64,000 nucleotides of DNA from Schizophyllum amplum (taxonomy: Eukaryota > Basidiomycota > Agaricomycetes > Agaricales > Schizophyllaceae): NCBI GenBank assembly GCA_007026445.1, contig VDMD01000011.1, positions 734,094 through 798,093 on the forward strand. The letters run 5' to 3'. Within the stretch, counting starts at the first letter, position 1. Every line of letters starts with the position of its first letter. Of the stretch, positions 44,838 through 55,695 are shown one piece after another. The position numbers were made by a program, and so were the translations under genes. The notes beneath the pieces were generated by a model. The model had not been told where the DNA came from. It did not search any database and worked only from the letters and a program-made list of their open reading frames with translations.

Positions 44838-45951
44838 GATTCGGCAGACCGTGCTGATTGATGGTCAGCGACGCGTCGACCGGAACAATAACTTTGGCGG
44901 GCGCGGCTCAGGGCGCATCTGGTGCACCTTCTTCGGTCTCGTGCTCTGGATCGCGACATTTGTCCGCCTCCTGCGCGATCTCTTTGGCTACGTCGACGAC
45001 GTCTTTTCGTGGGAGCTCGCCGACAAGTTAGAGACATACGAACCATATGGAGAGGTCTATCCAGCCAAGCAGGTCGCTCTTCTGAAGTTGTGGGACGAGG
45101 TCGGTATCCCGCACGAGAAACACAAGCAGCTGTGGGGGTTCAGGTTGGAGATCATCGGGTTTGACGTGGACACACGGACGATGACGATCACGATGGCTGT
45201 CACGGCGCGTGACGAGTTCGTCCGCGCGCTGTTGACCTTCGCTGTCGCCGGTCAACATCGCAAGCTCAAGGAGTTCCAGCAGCTGGCCGGCTGGGCCAAC
45301 TGGGCCTTCAATGTCTACCCTTTGCTTCGTCCAGGCCTTTGCGAGGTGTACCAGAAGATGCGTGGGAAGGCGAAGCCGGACGCCCCCATCTGGGTCAACA
45401 AGACCGTCGAACAGCAACTCAAGTGGATCGCCGGCCACGTCCGCGCGTCCGACGGCATTGTCATGCTCGATTCCGTCGAGTGGGGCCTCGCTGACGCCGA
45501 CATCACCCTCTACACGGACGCGTCCTTTGCAGGAATGGGGGTTTGGGTGCCCGACATGCATCTTGGGCTCCAGTGCGTGGCCAAGGACGCCAAGGAGAAA
45601 GGGATTTTCTTTTACGAGGCGCTGAGTGTTCTTTCCGCACTCGAGCACATCCTTACTCACCACGGGCGAGCCTTCACCCGCGTCGCCATCCTCTGCGACA
45701 ACTCGAACACGGTCGACATGTTCCACTCGCTTCGCGCGCAACCCAAATACAACGGCATCCTCACGTCCGCCACCGACCTCCTCCTCGCTCACAAGGCCCA
45801 GCTCCGCGTGATTCACATCCCCGGGGTTCAAAACATTGTGGCGGACGCACTCTCCCGCTTCGACAACGCGGCGGCCGTGGCCGCCGACCCTGATCTCACG
45901 ATCCTCCCCTTCATACCCCCTCGCCTGACGCTGGGGGCTATACAATTATGA
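44838..45951 (+). pseudogene. DIRS reverse transcriptase-RNase H, 3' part
   Basis: Continues the RT frame in phase after the KDZ element. The palm motif RDLFGYVDDVFSWELADK holds the two catalytic Asp. Then VGIPHEKHKQLWGFRLEIIG, FDVDTRTMTITM and the thumb LKEFQQLAGWANWAFNVYP. The RNase H-like domain has DADITLYTDASFAGMGVW, FYEALSVLSALEHIL, ILCDNSNTVDMFHSLR and IPGVQNIVADALSRFD. These are DIRS-group RT and RNase H features. There is no internal stop. The last codons overlap the recombinase start (ATGA at 45948-45951). Labelled pseudogene only because the 5' part is 15.8 kb away. Confidence 0.9.
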
Positions 45952-46937
45952 ACATTGACACATCGCGGGCCCGGCAGCCCCCCCGACTGCCTTGGTCCGC
46001 GGAAAAGCTGCAGTACGAACGTGCGGTTGCGATCGGTTGCTCCATAGAGCCTGGGTCGGCCGCGTCGTACGGTTCTGCTGCACAGTCTTTCTCGGCTTTC
46101 TGCCGACTACACCATCTCCCTCTCGACCCCACCCCCGACACCCTCAGCCTGTACACGGTCTACATGTGTCACCATATCAAGCCCCAATCCGTCGACTCTT
46201 ACCTCTCTGGCATCTGCAACCAACTCGAACCATTCTATCCTGACGTCCGGAAGAACAGGAGGCACCCACTTGTGGCACGGACGCTCGCCGGTTGCAAGAA
46301 GCTCCGCGGAACTGCGCCGAACCGCAAACGACCGCTCACTCGCCAGGAGCTAGCCACTCTGCACCCCACGTACAGCTTGTCCATTGACCATGACGATAAG
46401 CTCTTCTGGAGCTTGTTGCTCACCGGCTTCCACGGACTCCACCGCCTGGGGGAGCTCGTGTTCCCCGATCGACAGGATCTGCGGGACTATCGCAAGGTCA
46501 TACGGCGGTCGAGCGTCAAGCTGCTCCCCCGTGCCTACGAATACTTCCTGCCGGGCCACAAGGCGGACCGCTTCTTCGAAGGCAATCACATCATCATCTC
46601 CGAGACCACTGCCGGTGACGACCCCGTCGTCGCTTTCCGGTCGTACCTCGCATCGCGCGACCAGCGCTTCCCCTTCCATCCGGAGCTATGGTTGCGCGCA
46701 AACGGTGAGGTGCCCACGCGAGGTTGGTTTATCCAGCGGCTGCGCGCGCACTTTGACGATAACATTGGCGGGCATTCCCTGCGTTCGGGTGGTGCGACGG
46801 CCCTCGCCGAGGCCGGCTACCCACCACATCTCATACAAAAAACTGGCCGCTGGAAATCCGATGCTTTTGACATCTACGTCCGGAAACACCCACGGCTTCT
46901 CGCTGCCATCCTCGTCCCCCACGTCCCCGCGGTTTAG
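45948..46937 (+). CDS. DIRS tyrosine recombinase
   Basis: 329 residues, intact. An N-terminal SAM-like core-binding domain has SIEPGSAASYGSAAQSFSAF and TLSLYTVYMCHHIKPQSVDS. The catalytic domain has Arg166 in GLHRLGELV, His276 and Arg279 in GGHSLRSGGATALAEAGYP, Trp in GRWKSDAF and the nucleophile Tyr310 in DIYVRKHP. The R-H-x-x-R-Y set is complete. In DIRS elements this enzyme inserts the circular cDNA, replacing an integrase. Its ATG overlaps the RT stop by the sequence ATGA, which suggests coupled translation or re-initiation. No introns. Confidence 0.93.
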   Translation: MNIDTSRARQPPRLPWSAEKLQYERAVAIGCSIEPGSAASYGSAAQSFSAFCRLHHLPLDPTPDTLSLYTVYMCHHIKPQSVDSYLSGICNQLEPFYPDVRKNRRHPLVARTLAGCKKLRGTAPNRKRPLTRQELATLHPTYSLSIDHDDKLFWSLLLTGFHGLHRLGELVFPDRQDLRDYRKVIRRSSVKLLPRAYEYFLPGHKADRFFEGNHIIISETTAGDDPVVAFRSYLASRDQRFPFHPELWLRANGEVPTRGWFIQRLRAHFDDNIGGHSLRSGGATALAEAGYPPHLIQKTGRWKSDAFDIYVRKHPRLLAAILVPHVPAV

Positions 46938-47044
46938 TGCCCTTTGGTCTCGTCGTGTTCCATCGCTTCGCTCACTCATATATCTTCTTAATCTCCACTT
47001 ACTTTAAAAACCCATACAAATACATTTCCTTCTATTAGCCCTAT

Positions 47045-47110
47045 TAGCGTACCACAACTCAATCCTTACTTTCTGGGCTCTGCCGCTGTGTTCAGGGCAG
47101 AGCCGCGTTG
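47045..47110 (+). repeat. DIRS internal repeat (66 nt)
   Basis: Same as 26874-26939 at the end of the left terminal repeat plus GCCGCGTTG. It lies after the recombinase and before the right terminal repeat, as the internal copy of a split repeat would. Confidence 0.85.
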
Positions 47111-47471
47111 GCCTAAACCGCGTACGGACTCGACGAGTGACTGAGAGCGTGATTAGTCGAGTTTAAACATTGTTTACTCAAGTCTAATCACGCCTCAAGA
47201 TCACGGCCCCCGGGCCTCATCAATCCCGCCGACGGTCTGCTCGCCCTCGCGAGACTCATGGCCAGCCTCCCTTTCCGTCGCGCGACGTCACGACCTTCAC
47301 GAACTGCGCGCCACCCTCGGCGGCACGCGGCCCGCTCCGCCCTTTTCGTGACTCGGTCTCTCCTTCTCCTATTTATTTTCGATCCCTTCCTCGATCTCGT
47401 ATAAGACCGGAGGGCATGAGATCGGCGCTCCCCCAGCTGACTCTCGTGCCCCTCCGGTAAGCTACCTACAT

Positions 47472-50274
47472 CATCAGGAAACGTTTTTGTGTCTTAACTG
47501 TCTGGCAGCAGTGAATAAGATGGTAAGATCAGAACTTGCTTAAGAAGGGACCTACTTATTCCAGCTCACAAGACAAGTCGTATAAGACCAAGTAAACCAG
47601 ACAAGGTCGTAAGATCATATAGCTAAGACAACAAGCAGCTCTCCTTAGACCAGATGTTGGTTGCTCGCTGTCAGGCTAGTAGATGATGAAATAACCATAT
47701 ATTGGGTATGCTACTACTACATGATGTACTACCTCTACTACAGAGGCACAAGGAAGGGCAACTGGGCAGGACAAGGGAAGATGAGGAAGAGGGGAGGAAG
47801 AGGGAAGGAGGAGGAAGAGGGGAAGGAGGAGGAAGAGGGGAAGGAGGAGGAAGAGGGGAAGGAGGAGGAAGAGGGGAAGGAGGAGGAAGAGGGGAAGGAG
47901 GAGGAAGAGGGGAAGGAGGAGGGGAGAACATTTGATATGCAGACGCGCGAGTGAGCAAGGCGGACGCGCCGGATACCGCCCACTGCTGGTCAGGGACACC
48001 CTCCTGCGACACTTTCCTCCCCCTCCACCCAATGCACCTTACCACGTCTGCGGCGCTACCTGCACACCTTTGGACGCGGGACCCCCACCTCAGACTACAG
48101 CGACGGCGACACCTGATGGTTGAGGCGACACCTCCACGGTGAAGGCAACAGCAATGAGCCTCCAACCCCCCATCTTTGACAGCGACACCTCCTGCCTTGC
48201 CACCTCGTGATGCCCTTCTGCCTCAACGAAAGAGAAGACGAGCCCTCGCAACCTACATCTGATTGCGGTCAGTGGCGGCGTGTTGAAGGCGAAGCGGCAT
48301 CGCTCACCTAGTGCCCTCCACCTCGACTCCGCGGTCTCCACCTTGGCGCGACAGATGTCGCCCGGATGCATCTCGCAGTTGCTGTAAGCTCCGAGGGAAG
48401 CGGAAGGCATGTGCTAGGCGACACCCATATATGCTAGGACGACGTGGAAGACGGGGTGAGTATCACCTATCCATGTTGAACATCTCCGCACACCTGAGTT
48501 CTGCACGAGCTGGCGGCGACCTGTACAATACCATCAGCATTATGAATGTATTTGTGGAAGGACTACACACCTATTTGACGTCCATCTCCTGCCTTGGGGC
48601 ATAGCTTCGGCGGCGGCGCGCTCATCCTGCTGCCTCAGCCCATCCTCGCGATCAACCACAGCGATGCATGTTGAGCCGCGACACGGCCAAAGCGTGCAGC
48701 GAGGACCCGGTTTCTTCGTTGAAGTAGCGACGCAAACGGGGCCATGGAGCGTTAGCGCGTCCACGAGAGACGGAGAAGGGCAGGGGAATGGTCAAGGTAC
48801 AAGGACGACGTGGCGTTCCGAGATCGGCCGCATGCGCCGGTCACGTGAATTAACTTGAGGGCAGGCTCGCGGTACTGTAACTTTGTCTGCGTGCTACTTA
48901 CAGCCTGGCTACAGCCTACTTACCTGCGTGCTACCTCTGGCATGCCTCCGGCGCCGCCTTCCGGGCTACGCACCTTCACCTACCTCTCCAACCCCGCGCC
49001 ACACCCTACGACTGCCCCATCCTCGTGCCTCTCACTCTGCACGATGGATGATGCGCTATGTAAAAAGAGCATCACCGCCCATCACGCTACTTCGCCTCTC
49101 GCGCATTGACGCTGACGCTACTCCACATGCACCATCTGCTGTGTGCTTTTCCAACGTCCCCTCATTACGCGCGACGACGGCGACCGGCGACTCTCGGGAC
49201 CCAGTCTGAGACACCGTCCGTTTGCCATCGACGTTCTCATGACCGCACCGCCGTCGTGGTCGTTTTGCATGTCCCTCTCACCTCAATATATTATCCTTCA
49301 CTCCTCTTATGGAATTCTACACAAAACGGGGTGCTCAAGGACGCGCGATGGTGGAGATGGCGAGCGCTCACCCGCCCAGGTACGTCCACTACGCTCCGCT
49401 CCGTGATCCCAAAACTGATATAAATTTTATACCTACAGGCTAATCTATGCTCTCGAGCAAGTGAGAGCCTCTTGAGGCGTCGCCGAAGCTGCCAGCGGCC
49501 GCTCGACGGATTTTTCTATGGCAGGGTGGCGCGCTCGTCCTCGATGTAGTCGGCACAGACGCACAAGTCTGCGCGAAGGGCAAGGAGGATACTAGCAAGA
49601 TCACAGCGAGCAGCGCCTCTGCGCTGTTCGCCTCCACGGCGAGCAAAGCGGGTGCCGTGGGACGGCTCACGCTTCTCGCAGCATTTGGAAAGTTGCACCT
49701 CCGCAACGCGCTCGCGGCTGTGTATGGCGTCAGCCGCCGACGGCCCGTTGAGCATCGCCACCATGTGTGCGCATCCACAACGCCACCGTTCCCGTTGCCT
49801 CTCCGCCTCTCAAGATCTCACCACCCACCCCCGCCTCCCGTAACTGCCATAGTCGTTCGTCCGCGCTCACCGCCGCTTACGCCTCCAGTCTGCGCGTCAC
49901 CTTACAATGGCCGACAAGCCCACCCACCGCGTACGGGCCCGCGATCGGTCTCTCGATCACCGCTGCGCGCAGTCAAACGCGCGCCACGGCCCGGCTGTAG
50001 TGCTCCCTCAGACCCCTCATCGTGCGGAAAGTGGCCAGCGCGGGAGGGCGATTGGTATCGTTGTATGCCCACTTGCTGCTGCAGGTGGGGGCATTCACCC
50101 AAGTAGTATAAGTAGAGTCATTACAATTACAACCTTGATACTTATCTAACAAGGGGTCGCAGCCTTGTGATAAGGTTGCTCGACTTGTGTAAGTTCAGAA
50201 ACTTGTGGTCTTATTGGTCTGGAAAAAGTCAGCAAGACAAACAAGACACCTAAGACTCGTGACGTTTCCTGATG
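47472..50274. mobile_element. 2.8 kb non-autonomous element with short terminal inverted repeats
   Basis: The ends are CATCAGGAAACGT and its perfect complement ACGTTTCCTGATG, with a weaker GTCTTA match beyond. It splits the DIRS intron-like segment, with CAT on both sides (47469-47471, 50275-50277) as a probable 3-bp duplication. The uninterrupted left DIRS copy shows the empty site. No transposase found. The interior has a purine-rich tandem array (47805-47922), C-rich low-complexity DNA and a short Ala-rich coding-like stretch near 49520-49760. The superfamily is not recognised. Confidence 0.82.
47805..47922 (+). repeat. 18-bp purine tandem array
   Basis: About six copies of a unit of the form AGGAGGAAGAGGGGAAGG. 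Frames through it encode only Glu/Gly/Lys or Ser/Pro/Leu repeats. Confidence 0.88.
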
Positions 50275-50999
50275 CATGCCTCCACTGTACACCTAGCTGA
50301 CCTCCGGACTCTCAGTCACTGTAGTCGAGTTATCTGGTTCTACCCGCCCTCCTTCACCCTGAATATCTACTATACACAGTGTAGCGTACCACAACTCAAT
50401 CCTTACTTTCTGGGCTCTGCCGCTGTGTTCAGGGCAGAACCTCGACTCGAGTCACTTTGAGAACAATGCCGCCCTCGATTCCGCTTATCGCTTTATGGCC
50501 AGCCCGGATCATCATCGGGATGATGTCAAGCCAATCAATCTCGTGCCGTCCTCCGAGAGCGATCCAGATCGCCGGACGCGATCAGGTGATATGCGCGCCA
50601 CAGCGCGTATCTGGCTGTACCTCTCTCTCTTTAATCCTTCTGCCTGCGCGCGGCGTGTATGGCTTTATTAGATAATCTGCCTCGCTGTTCCAGACAAGTC
50701 TAAACATCTTCCGAGAGTATAACGATTTGCGAGTGGGTTTACTAATCCTTGACGTGGTTCTTACACCACTCTCGGAGAAGCTCTGACTCCGAGGACTCGC
50801 ATGATGTGTCCAGTGCTCGGCCGGAGTGGCTACCGCCTCACAAAGGCCTCAATACTATCCAAGGTACTCGCTCACCGAGCTCTCGATAGCTGCAGCACTC
50901 GCTATCCAGCAATATACAGATCCGAATATTTGTAGCATTTATTTGTTCTTAGCCAAATTGCGTAAAAACGCGAATTTAACGCTGAACGCGCAGCAGGCG

Positions 51000-51140
51000 T
51001 ATTAGCACCGTTGGATAGCCAGCACTCGAAAACGGGCCCTACAATTTTTTCCGGGCAAAATTGGACCACACGAAAGGGGTTTCCCGGGAGTTTGACGATT
51101 TGAGCAGAATCGTCAAAGACCCGGTGAGGCATAGTATTCA
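51000..51140 (-). repeat. Diverged dispersed repeat (right, inverted copy)
   Basis: Reverse complement of this segment matches about 25740-25880, including the hairpin TTTGACGATT/AATCGTCAAA at 51091-51117. Confidence 0.7.
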
Positions 51141-52977
51141 CGTATCGGGGCCGTTGTCGGACGGCTGGCTCGAGATCCAGGCGGCCCGGAGTCACACAGA
51201 AGGGGATTCAGAGAGGATGATGGAAACTTGGACTTCGATATCTCTTCCGCTGAGTCCCCACTCCTTGGCACGGGTCCATTGAATCGCGAACGAAGGTAGT
51301 GAGATAGTTAGTGGTAAATGCTAGCCAATAATCTACAAAAGAAATAGATTGATTGACAGATCATGCGCATCGCGGACGCTGCGCTCCTTCGCTTCAGACG
51401 TCCTTCGAGTCCGCTGCAGGTCCCTCGATCATGCGGACCCACAGGCTACCATGTACATCGCCAGTCAGTATCACGAAAAAAGCCAAGTTATTGACCTTAA
51501 GATACATCGTCAAATGCGCCGTAAACGCCCGCCTCTCCCGCTCAGCGCCAGAGTGTCCGCGGCAGCGTATCGGCGATGGTGTTGGCCTCTTGCACGTCGT
51601 CAGCGAGCGAGAAGCCGCTGAAATGCTGCAGCAGACAAATCCGGGAAAAGGACACCTCGTTCTAGGCGAACTGCACGACGGACGTTAGCCGAGTCGTCAT
51701 CAAAGAGCGAGATGGCCGTAGATACCTGCCATGGCCCGGGCCAAGGCAGAGGAGAGGAAGACAGCCTCAATCACTCCAGCTACACTTCTGGGAGACATCC
51801 ACAAATGATACGCTGGTCAGCCGTGCATCCGAGTACCGGAGACAGACTCAAGCAGCCGTTTCGCACAGAAGCCTCGCTTGTGGTGCGCTCAGCATCCGCT
51901 CTTCCGTTTTTCTGACTCCTGCGATCTGGGAGCGGGATACGTGCATTTGTACCAGCTCCAGACAATGGTGGCGAGCAATAAAGGAGGCGTAGAGATGGTT
52001 GCACTTGGGCAGGGATCAGTGCTGGAACTTGAAAAGTTGAAGGAAATTTGAACCTGAGGTGGAGATGAAAGCCACATTCCCACGCCACATCCGATCACGC
52101 ACAATCACAACACCACACAAACTTCAAAGTACGATCATCCGTCATTCAGAGTCTTCCAAAGGTCCTCAGGATCATTCAGCGCCTCGGCTGCACCAGTGCT
52201 TCATCTCTCAGCCCGTATCGGTTAGTAGAGAGCAGGTAGTGATGTCTTCTCTGCAGCTTATTCGCCCGTCGCCGAAGTGCACGCTGCTTATGTGATAGAG
52301 GAAGCTCAGTCTATTGCACCCACATCATCTCACTGCACAGCGCCCCAAGACAGCTTCGTCCACGTCCTGCCACCTCATATCTACAGCTCACAACGGCCGC
52401 GTCAGATCCTCGCCGAGACGACGCTTGCCCGCAGGCTCAAACTGTGCGGCCGGGAATTACCGAAAGTGCCAAGCCAAGGAGCGATGCAGCCAAATGATTG
52501 TACGATATTTCTCAGTTCTTGTCTCTCGAAGTCTGAACGCACTCATGATCAGCGGTCACGTCTGGGTCATATGTGTTGCTGTGACGCTTATGCCATCTCA
52601 CCTAGCGGGTATGTAAGGTCCTCAATCGAGACTTCACTGCAGATCACCGTCGAGGTCTGCATCAATGCCTACAAGTGCAACCGCAGTGGACTTCCGCCTG
52701 GGAAGCCTAGGTATTCATCCATCTGCGGTGAGGCACCCTCTATTGAAGCTGACAGCCGAGACGATCATGCATCATCCATCCGACGGCCAGGAGCAGTGAA
52801 AGGAACGACACAACATCGATAATCGCCTGAAACAGCACTCCTCCGTCGCGCACGGGCGGCGCCCGCTACAGTCCTCTGCTGAACATGTGCATTGTTTCTT
52901 CAAGCATCGTGCGTCGCCTCGGTCTTGGAAGTCCTTCAGGCTGGTATGCCTCGTATCGAGAACGCCGCTCCTGTTGT

Positions 52978-52986
52978 ATATAAGGG
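52978..52986 (+). promoter_or_regulatory. TATA box of the M35 protease gene
   Basis: TATATAAGG located 59 bases upstream of the start codon, suggesting a short leader and inducible-type promoter. Confidence 0.6.
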
Positions 52987-53044
52987 AGATGCAGCGAGGA
53001 GAATCTCCAACCCCCGGTCCCCCTCCTCCGCATATTCAACGAGG

Positions 53045-54300
53045 ATGTTGTCCCTCCTTACCCTCGCCACTCTTGCACGTTTTGCTCTCGCGGCGCCTTC
53101 TGTCAGCATCGCGCTCGCTCCTGGCGAATCGACAACCTCGCTTCTCGCCACAATAAAGAACACCGGTAGCGAGGACGTCTCATTGCTCAAGTGGGGCTCT
53201 ATTCTGTCCGATCTGTCCGTCAAGCAGTTCGATATCTACGACGTAGACAGCGGTATGCTTTATATCGTGAGGCTCTGTCGCTCGTACTGACTGGTGCCCA
53301 CAGGCAATGCCACCATCTTTGCCGGAATGACCGGCGTGCTCTACGATCTCACCCTCGTGACCGCCGATGCATGGCAATTCCTCGCGGCCGGTGCTGAGAT
53401 CTCCAAGGAGATTGACTTCTCTGCAACCCATATGCTCTCTGAGGCGGGTGATTACCTCGCGATCACTGACAACGTCTTCGAGTACGTTGAGGGAGAGTGG
53501 GCTGGCCAGAGCGCCTCAGGAGTTCTACCATACTTCGCCAACGCGACGGTCACCGTTTCGGATGAGGGCGTGGCAGCGTCTAAGGCGAAGTTCACGCAGC
53601 GCGAGGTGGAGAAGCGTGTCAAGATCGAGGGCTGCACGGATGCCACCCGCCGATCGACGCTGACCGCCGCGTACGGCCGCGCGCACGAGATCGCCACCAA
53701 CGCTGCCAACGTCGCCAAGACTGGCACTGGTGACATGTAAGCAGGATTTTGGCAGACAGTCGCGCACCTCGCTCAATCGTTCCTCGCAGCTTCAACAAAT
53801 GGTTCAAGTCCAATTCGCAGGCCGATCGCAACGCTGTCGGCGGCGTCTTTGACAACATCGCTACGACCACCAACGTTGGCGAGCCCGCTAAGTTTGCGAC
53901 CAATTGCCAGGGTGACTGCAGTGCCGGGTACTTTCCTATCACTGCACAGTATAACTCGTGCTGATCTCATCTCACGTAGCGTCGTTGCTTACGCTGCTAT
54001 CGCCACCAGCAACGGCCAAATCGTCGGCGGCACGGTGTACATGTGCGACCCGTTCTGGACGTTCCCCCTCAACACGCCCGAGTGCCCGGGCGGCAACGGC
54101 CAGGCTGATGTGCTCGTGCACGAAGTCTCACACTTGTACGGCAAGCTCGACACGGCGTACGGGGTTGACCCCGCTCTTGCGCTTGGCCACGACCAGGCCA
54201 TGATGAACGCGGACAACTACCGCTACTACGCGCGCCGTAGGTCCACCCAAAATCTCAGCAAATCCTTGACGCTGACATCGCTGCAGAGATCATTTGTTAA
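53045..54300 (+). CDS. Secreted M35 deuterolysin-type metalloprotease
   Basis: Five exons (53045-53252, 53304-53736, 53790-53948, 53980-54236, 54287-54300) sum to 1071 nt, giving 356 residues. A signal peptide (LSLLTLATLARFALA) is followed by a propeptide of about 165 residues ending at a Kex2-type Lys-Arg before VKIEGCTDATRR. The mature domain contains the zinc site VLVHEVSHLYG (HExxH) and the downstream Asp of KLDTAYG. That combination, G-T/K-x-D-x-x-Y, defines the aspzincin M35 group (fungal peptidyl-Lys endopeptidases and deuterolysins). It ends NADNYRYYARQIIC, the family's usual C-terminus. The last exon is only 14 nt, reached through a GTAGGT donor and GCTGCAG acceptor; without it the protein would end in unrelated sequence. 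Extracellular nutrient proteolysis is the expected role. Confidence 0.9.
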
Positions 54301-54704
54301 ATAATTCGCTCAAAACTTCACGAACAGAATGGGTACACTATGGCGGGGTTGTACGTCGTCATCAATATCTAACTTATTGCGTCAATCGAAACTTCTTCGG
54401 GGCCTTCGACTTCGAGTTGTGATTCCTAAAGCAGGAAATTCTAGCTTTTCAGGCATGAGCAAACCCAGCTACCAAGGGCCCAATAAAGTCGGCAAGTGGA
54501 TCGAAGTAAATAGGCACCCGACTCCTTGCTCGAAACTCTTCTTGAACTGAGGCAATCGCGAACCGTTGTTACCGAGATCCCAGACGGCGAAAGTAGGATC
54601 GTGCAGGGGAGTACAACCACCTTCACAACAAACACCAGTATATATAGGCTAGATTAAGTTACGTGTCGACGAGTTCTCCAGATAGTACTATTGCACCCGA
54701 TAAG
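54301..54704. other. Convergent intergenic region
   Basis: 3' flanks of the protease and glucanase genes; no gene seen. Confidence 0.5.
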
Positions 54705-55695
54705 TTACTCAAATAGATAGATCTTGCCGATGTCGTTGGCAGCGCCATTCGCGTCAAGCAGGTCCATGTACTGGCCGTCATTGGGGACGCGCTACAGAAC
54801 ACACGTCAGCACCACGCACGCCGAGGCTACCAACAGGACTTACGCCATACGCGAACCAGGCATACTTCTCGACGAAATCGTAATCTGCGCCGTCGAGGGC
54901 GTTGACGGTGGTAGTGAGGAAGTCCGAGACAACAGCAGAATCCGTCGACGTGGATGCATACTCTGCATTGGCGTCAGAGAACATCAGAGGTTTGAGACCG
55001 GCCGTAGATGCGCACCCGTTACCCAAATTGGGAGGCTGAACCAGCCATGAAACTCAGTCACGTAGTCGAGGAAATATTGCGCGCCGTCTCCGTACCAGTG
55101 CAAGGGGACGAAGTCCACCCCACAGGCATCACCGCACTGGTCCATGAAGTCCTTTATCCACTGCTGGCCTGCAGTGCTTTTTTAGTAAGCTGGCAGATCA
55201 TGAGTATGGATGTCTCACGCACCCTCAGGCGCGGCGCTCACGGCAGGAGCGCCAATGCGAATGCCAGAATCCTTGAGCGGCGCGAAGGTATCCTTGTAAA
55301 ACTGCACGGCCTCCGCGACGGGGATGTTTGACTGGTCCGCACGCTCCGGTTCGTTGAAGCCCTGCCGTCACTTCGTCAGGGTTACACAAGCGTTGTGCAG
55401 GGAGAAGACGCACCAGCACCACCTTCGCTCCCAGGCCCGCAAGATTGCTCGCAAGGTCCGCGACGCCAGTGCGATCGTGCTGCATCGGCACAAACTCAAG
55501 ACCAGAGTTCTTGATCTGGTCCGCAGGCAGAGTCTGCCAGGTGTACACCCATGATGCCGCACCGCCGTTCCCTTTGGCAACTGCGATATCGTCGAGAGGT
55601 GTCTTGTCTGAGTAGGCGAGGCCACGCTTCGCGTTCGTGGCAAGTGCGGGTGCAACGGCAGCGAGGAGCGAGATGATCGTAGGAAAGGAAGGCAT
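54705..55695 (-). CDS. GH128 family secreted beta-1,3-glucanase (Asl1-like)
   Basis: Starts at ATG 55695 with a signal peptide (PTIISLLAAVAPALA). The domain begins RGLAYSDKTPLDDIAVAKGN then SWVYTWQTLP, LEFVPMQHDR and AKVVLGFNEPERADQSNIP, where Glu of NEPE is the expected acid/base. It continues IGAPAVSA, GVDFVPLHWYG, FLDYVTEFHGWF, PIWVTEYA (Glu, expected nucleophile) and ending YAWFAYG with a short tail DGQYMDLLDANGAANDIGKI. These are marks of the Glyco_hydro_cc/GH128 family of endo-beta-1,3-glucanases that act on fungal cell walls. Four introns are needed; the one before TEYAST uses a GTGCGC donor and AATGCAG acceptor. It is complete and has no GPI or binding-module extension. It could remodel the fungus' own wall or degrade others'. 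Confidence 0.9.

Larger units (their letters stand above)
26455..50438 (+). mobile_element. DIRS-like tyrosine-recombinase retrotransposon, interrupted by two later insertions
   Basis: Net length is about 5.4 kb after removing the KDZ insert (29028-44830) and the 2.8 kb insert (47472-50274). Order: 476-bp terminal repeat, untranslated leader, Gag, RT-RNase H, tyrosine recombinase, a 66-nt internal repeat (47045-47110, equal to 26874-26939), and the second terminal repeat. There is no integrase and no obvious target duplication, as expected for recombinase-mediated insertion. The repeat arrangement (a terminal segment repeated again inside before the 3' repeat) resembles the split or internally complementary repeats of DIRS/PAT elements, but I could not assign every segment to a known scheme. 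Confidence 0.88.
47157..50438 (+). repeat. DIRS right terminal repeat, interrupted at 47472-50274
   Basis: 476 bases after removing the insertion and its 3-bp duplication. By eye identical to the left copy, so the DIRS insertion is recent. Confidence 0.88.
50439..53044. other. Gene-poor right flank of the island
   Basis: 2.6 kb with no convincing gene on either strand. It includes the right inverted copy of the diverged palindromic repeat (about 51000-51140). The last 150 bases contain TATATAAGG (52978-52986), a good TATA box about 60 bases before the M35 protease ATG. Confidence 0.5.

Noticed and set aside
47671..48165. 164-codon minus-strand frame with Ser/Pro/Leu repeats
   Set aside because: Entirely a readout of the 18-bp purine array.
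26455..50438. Reading the 476-bp direct repeats as LTRs of a Gypsy/Copia element
   Set aside because: No integrase or aspartic protease domain, RT/RNase H of DIRS type, a tyrosine recombinase gene, no target duplication, and an extra internal repeat copy.
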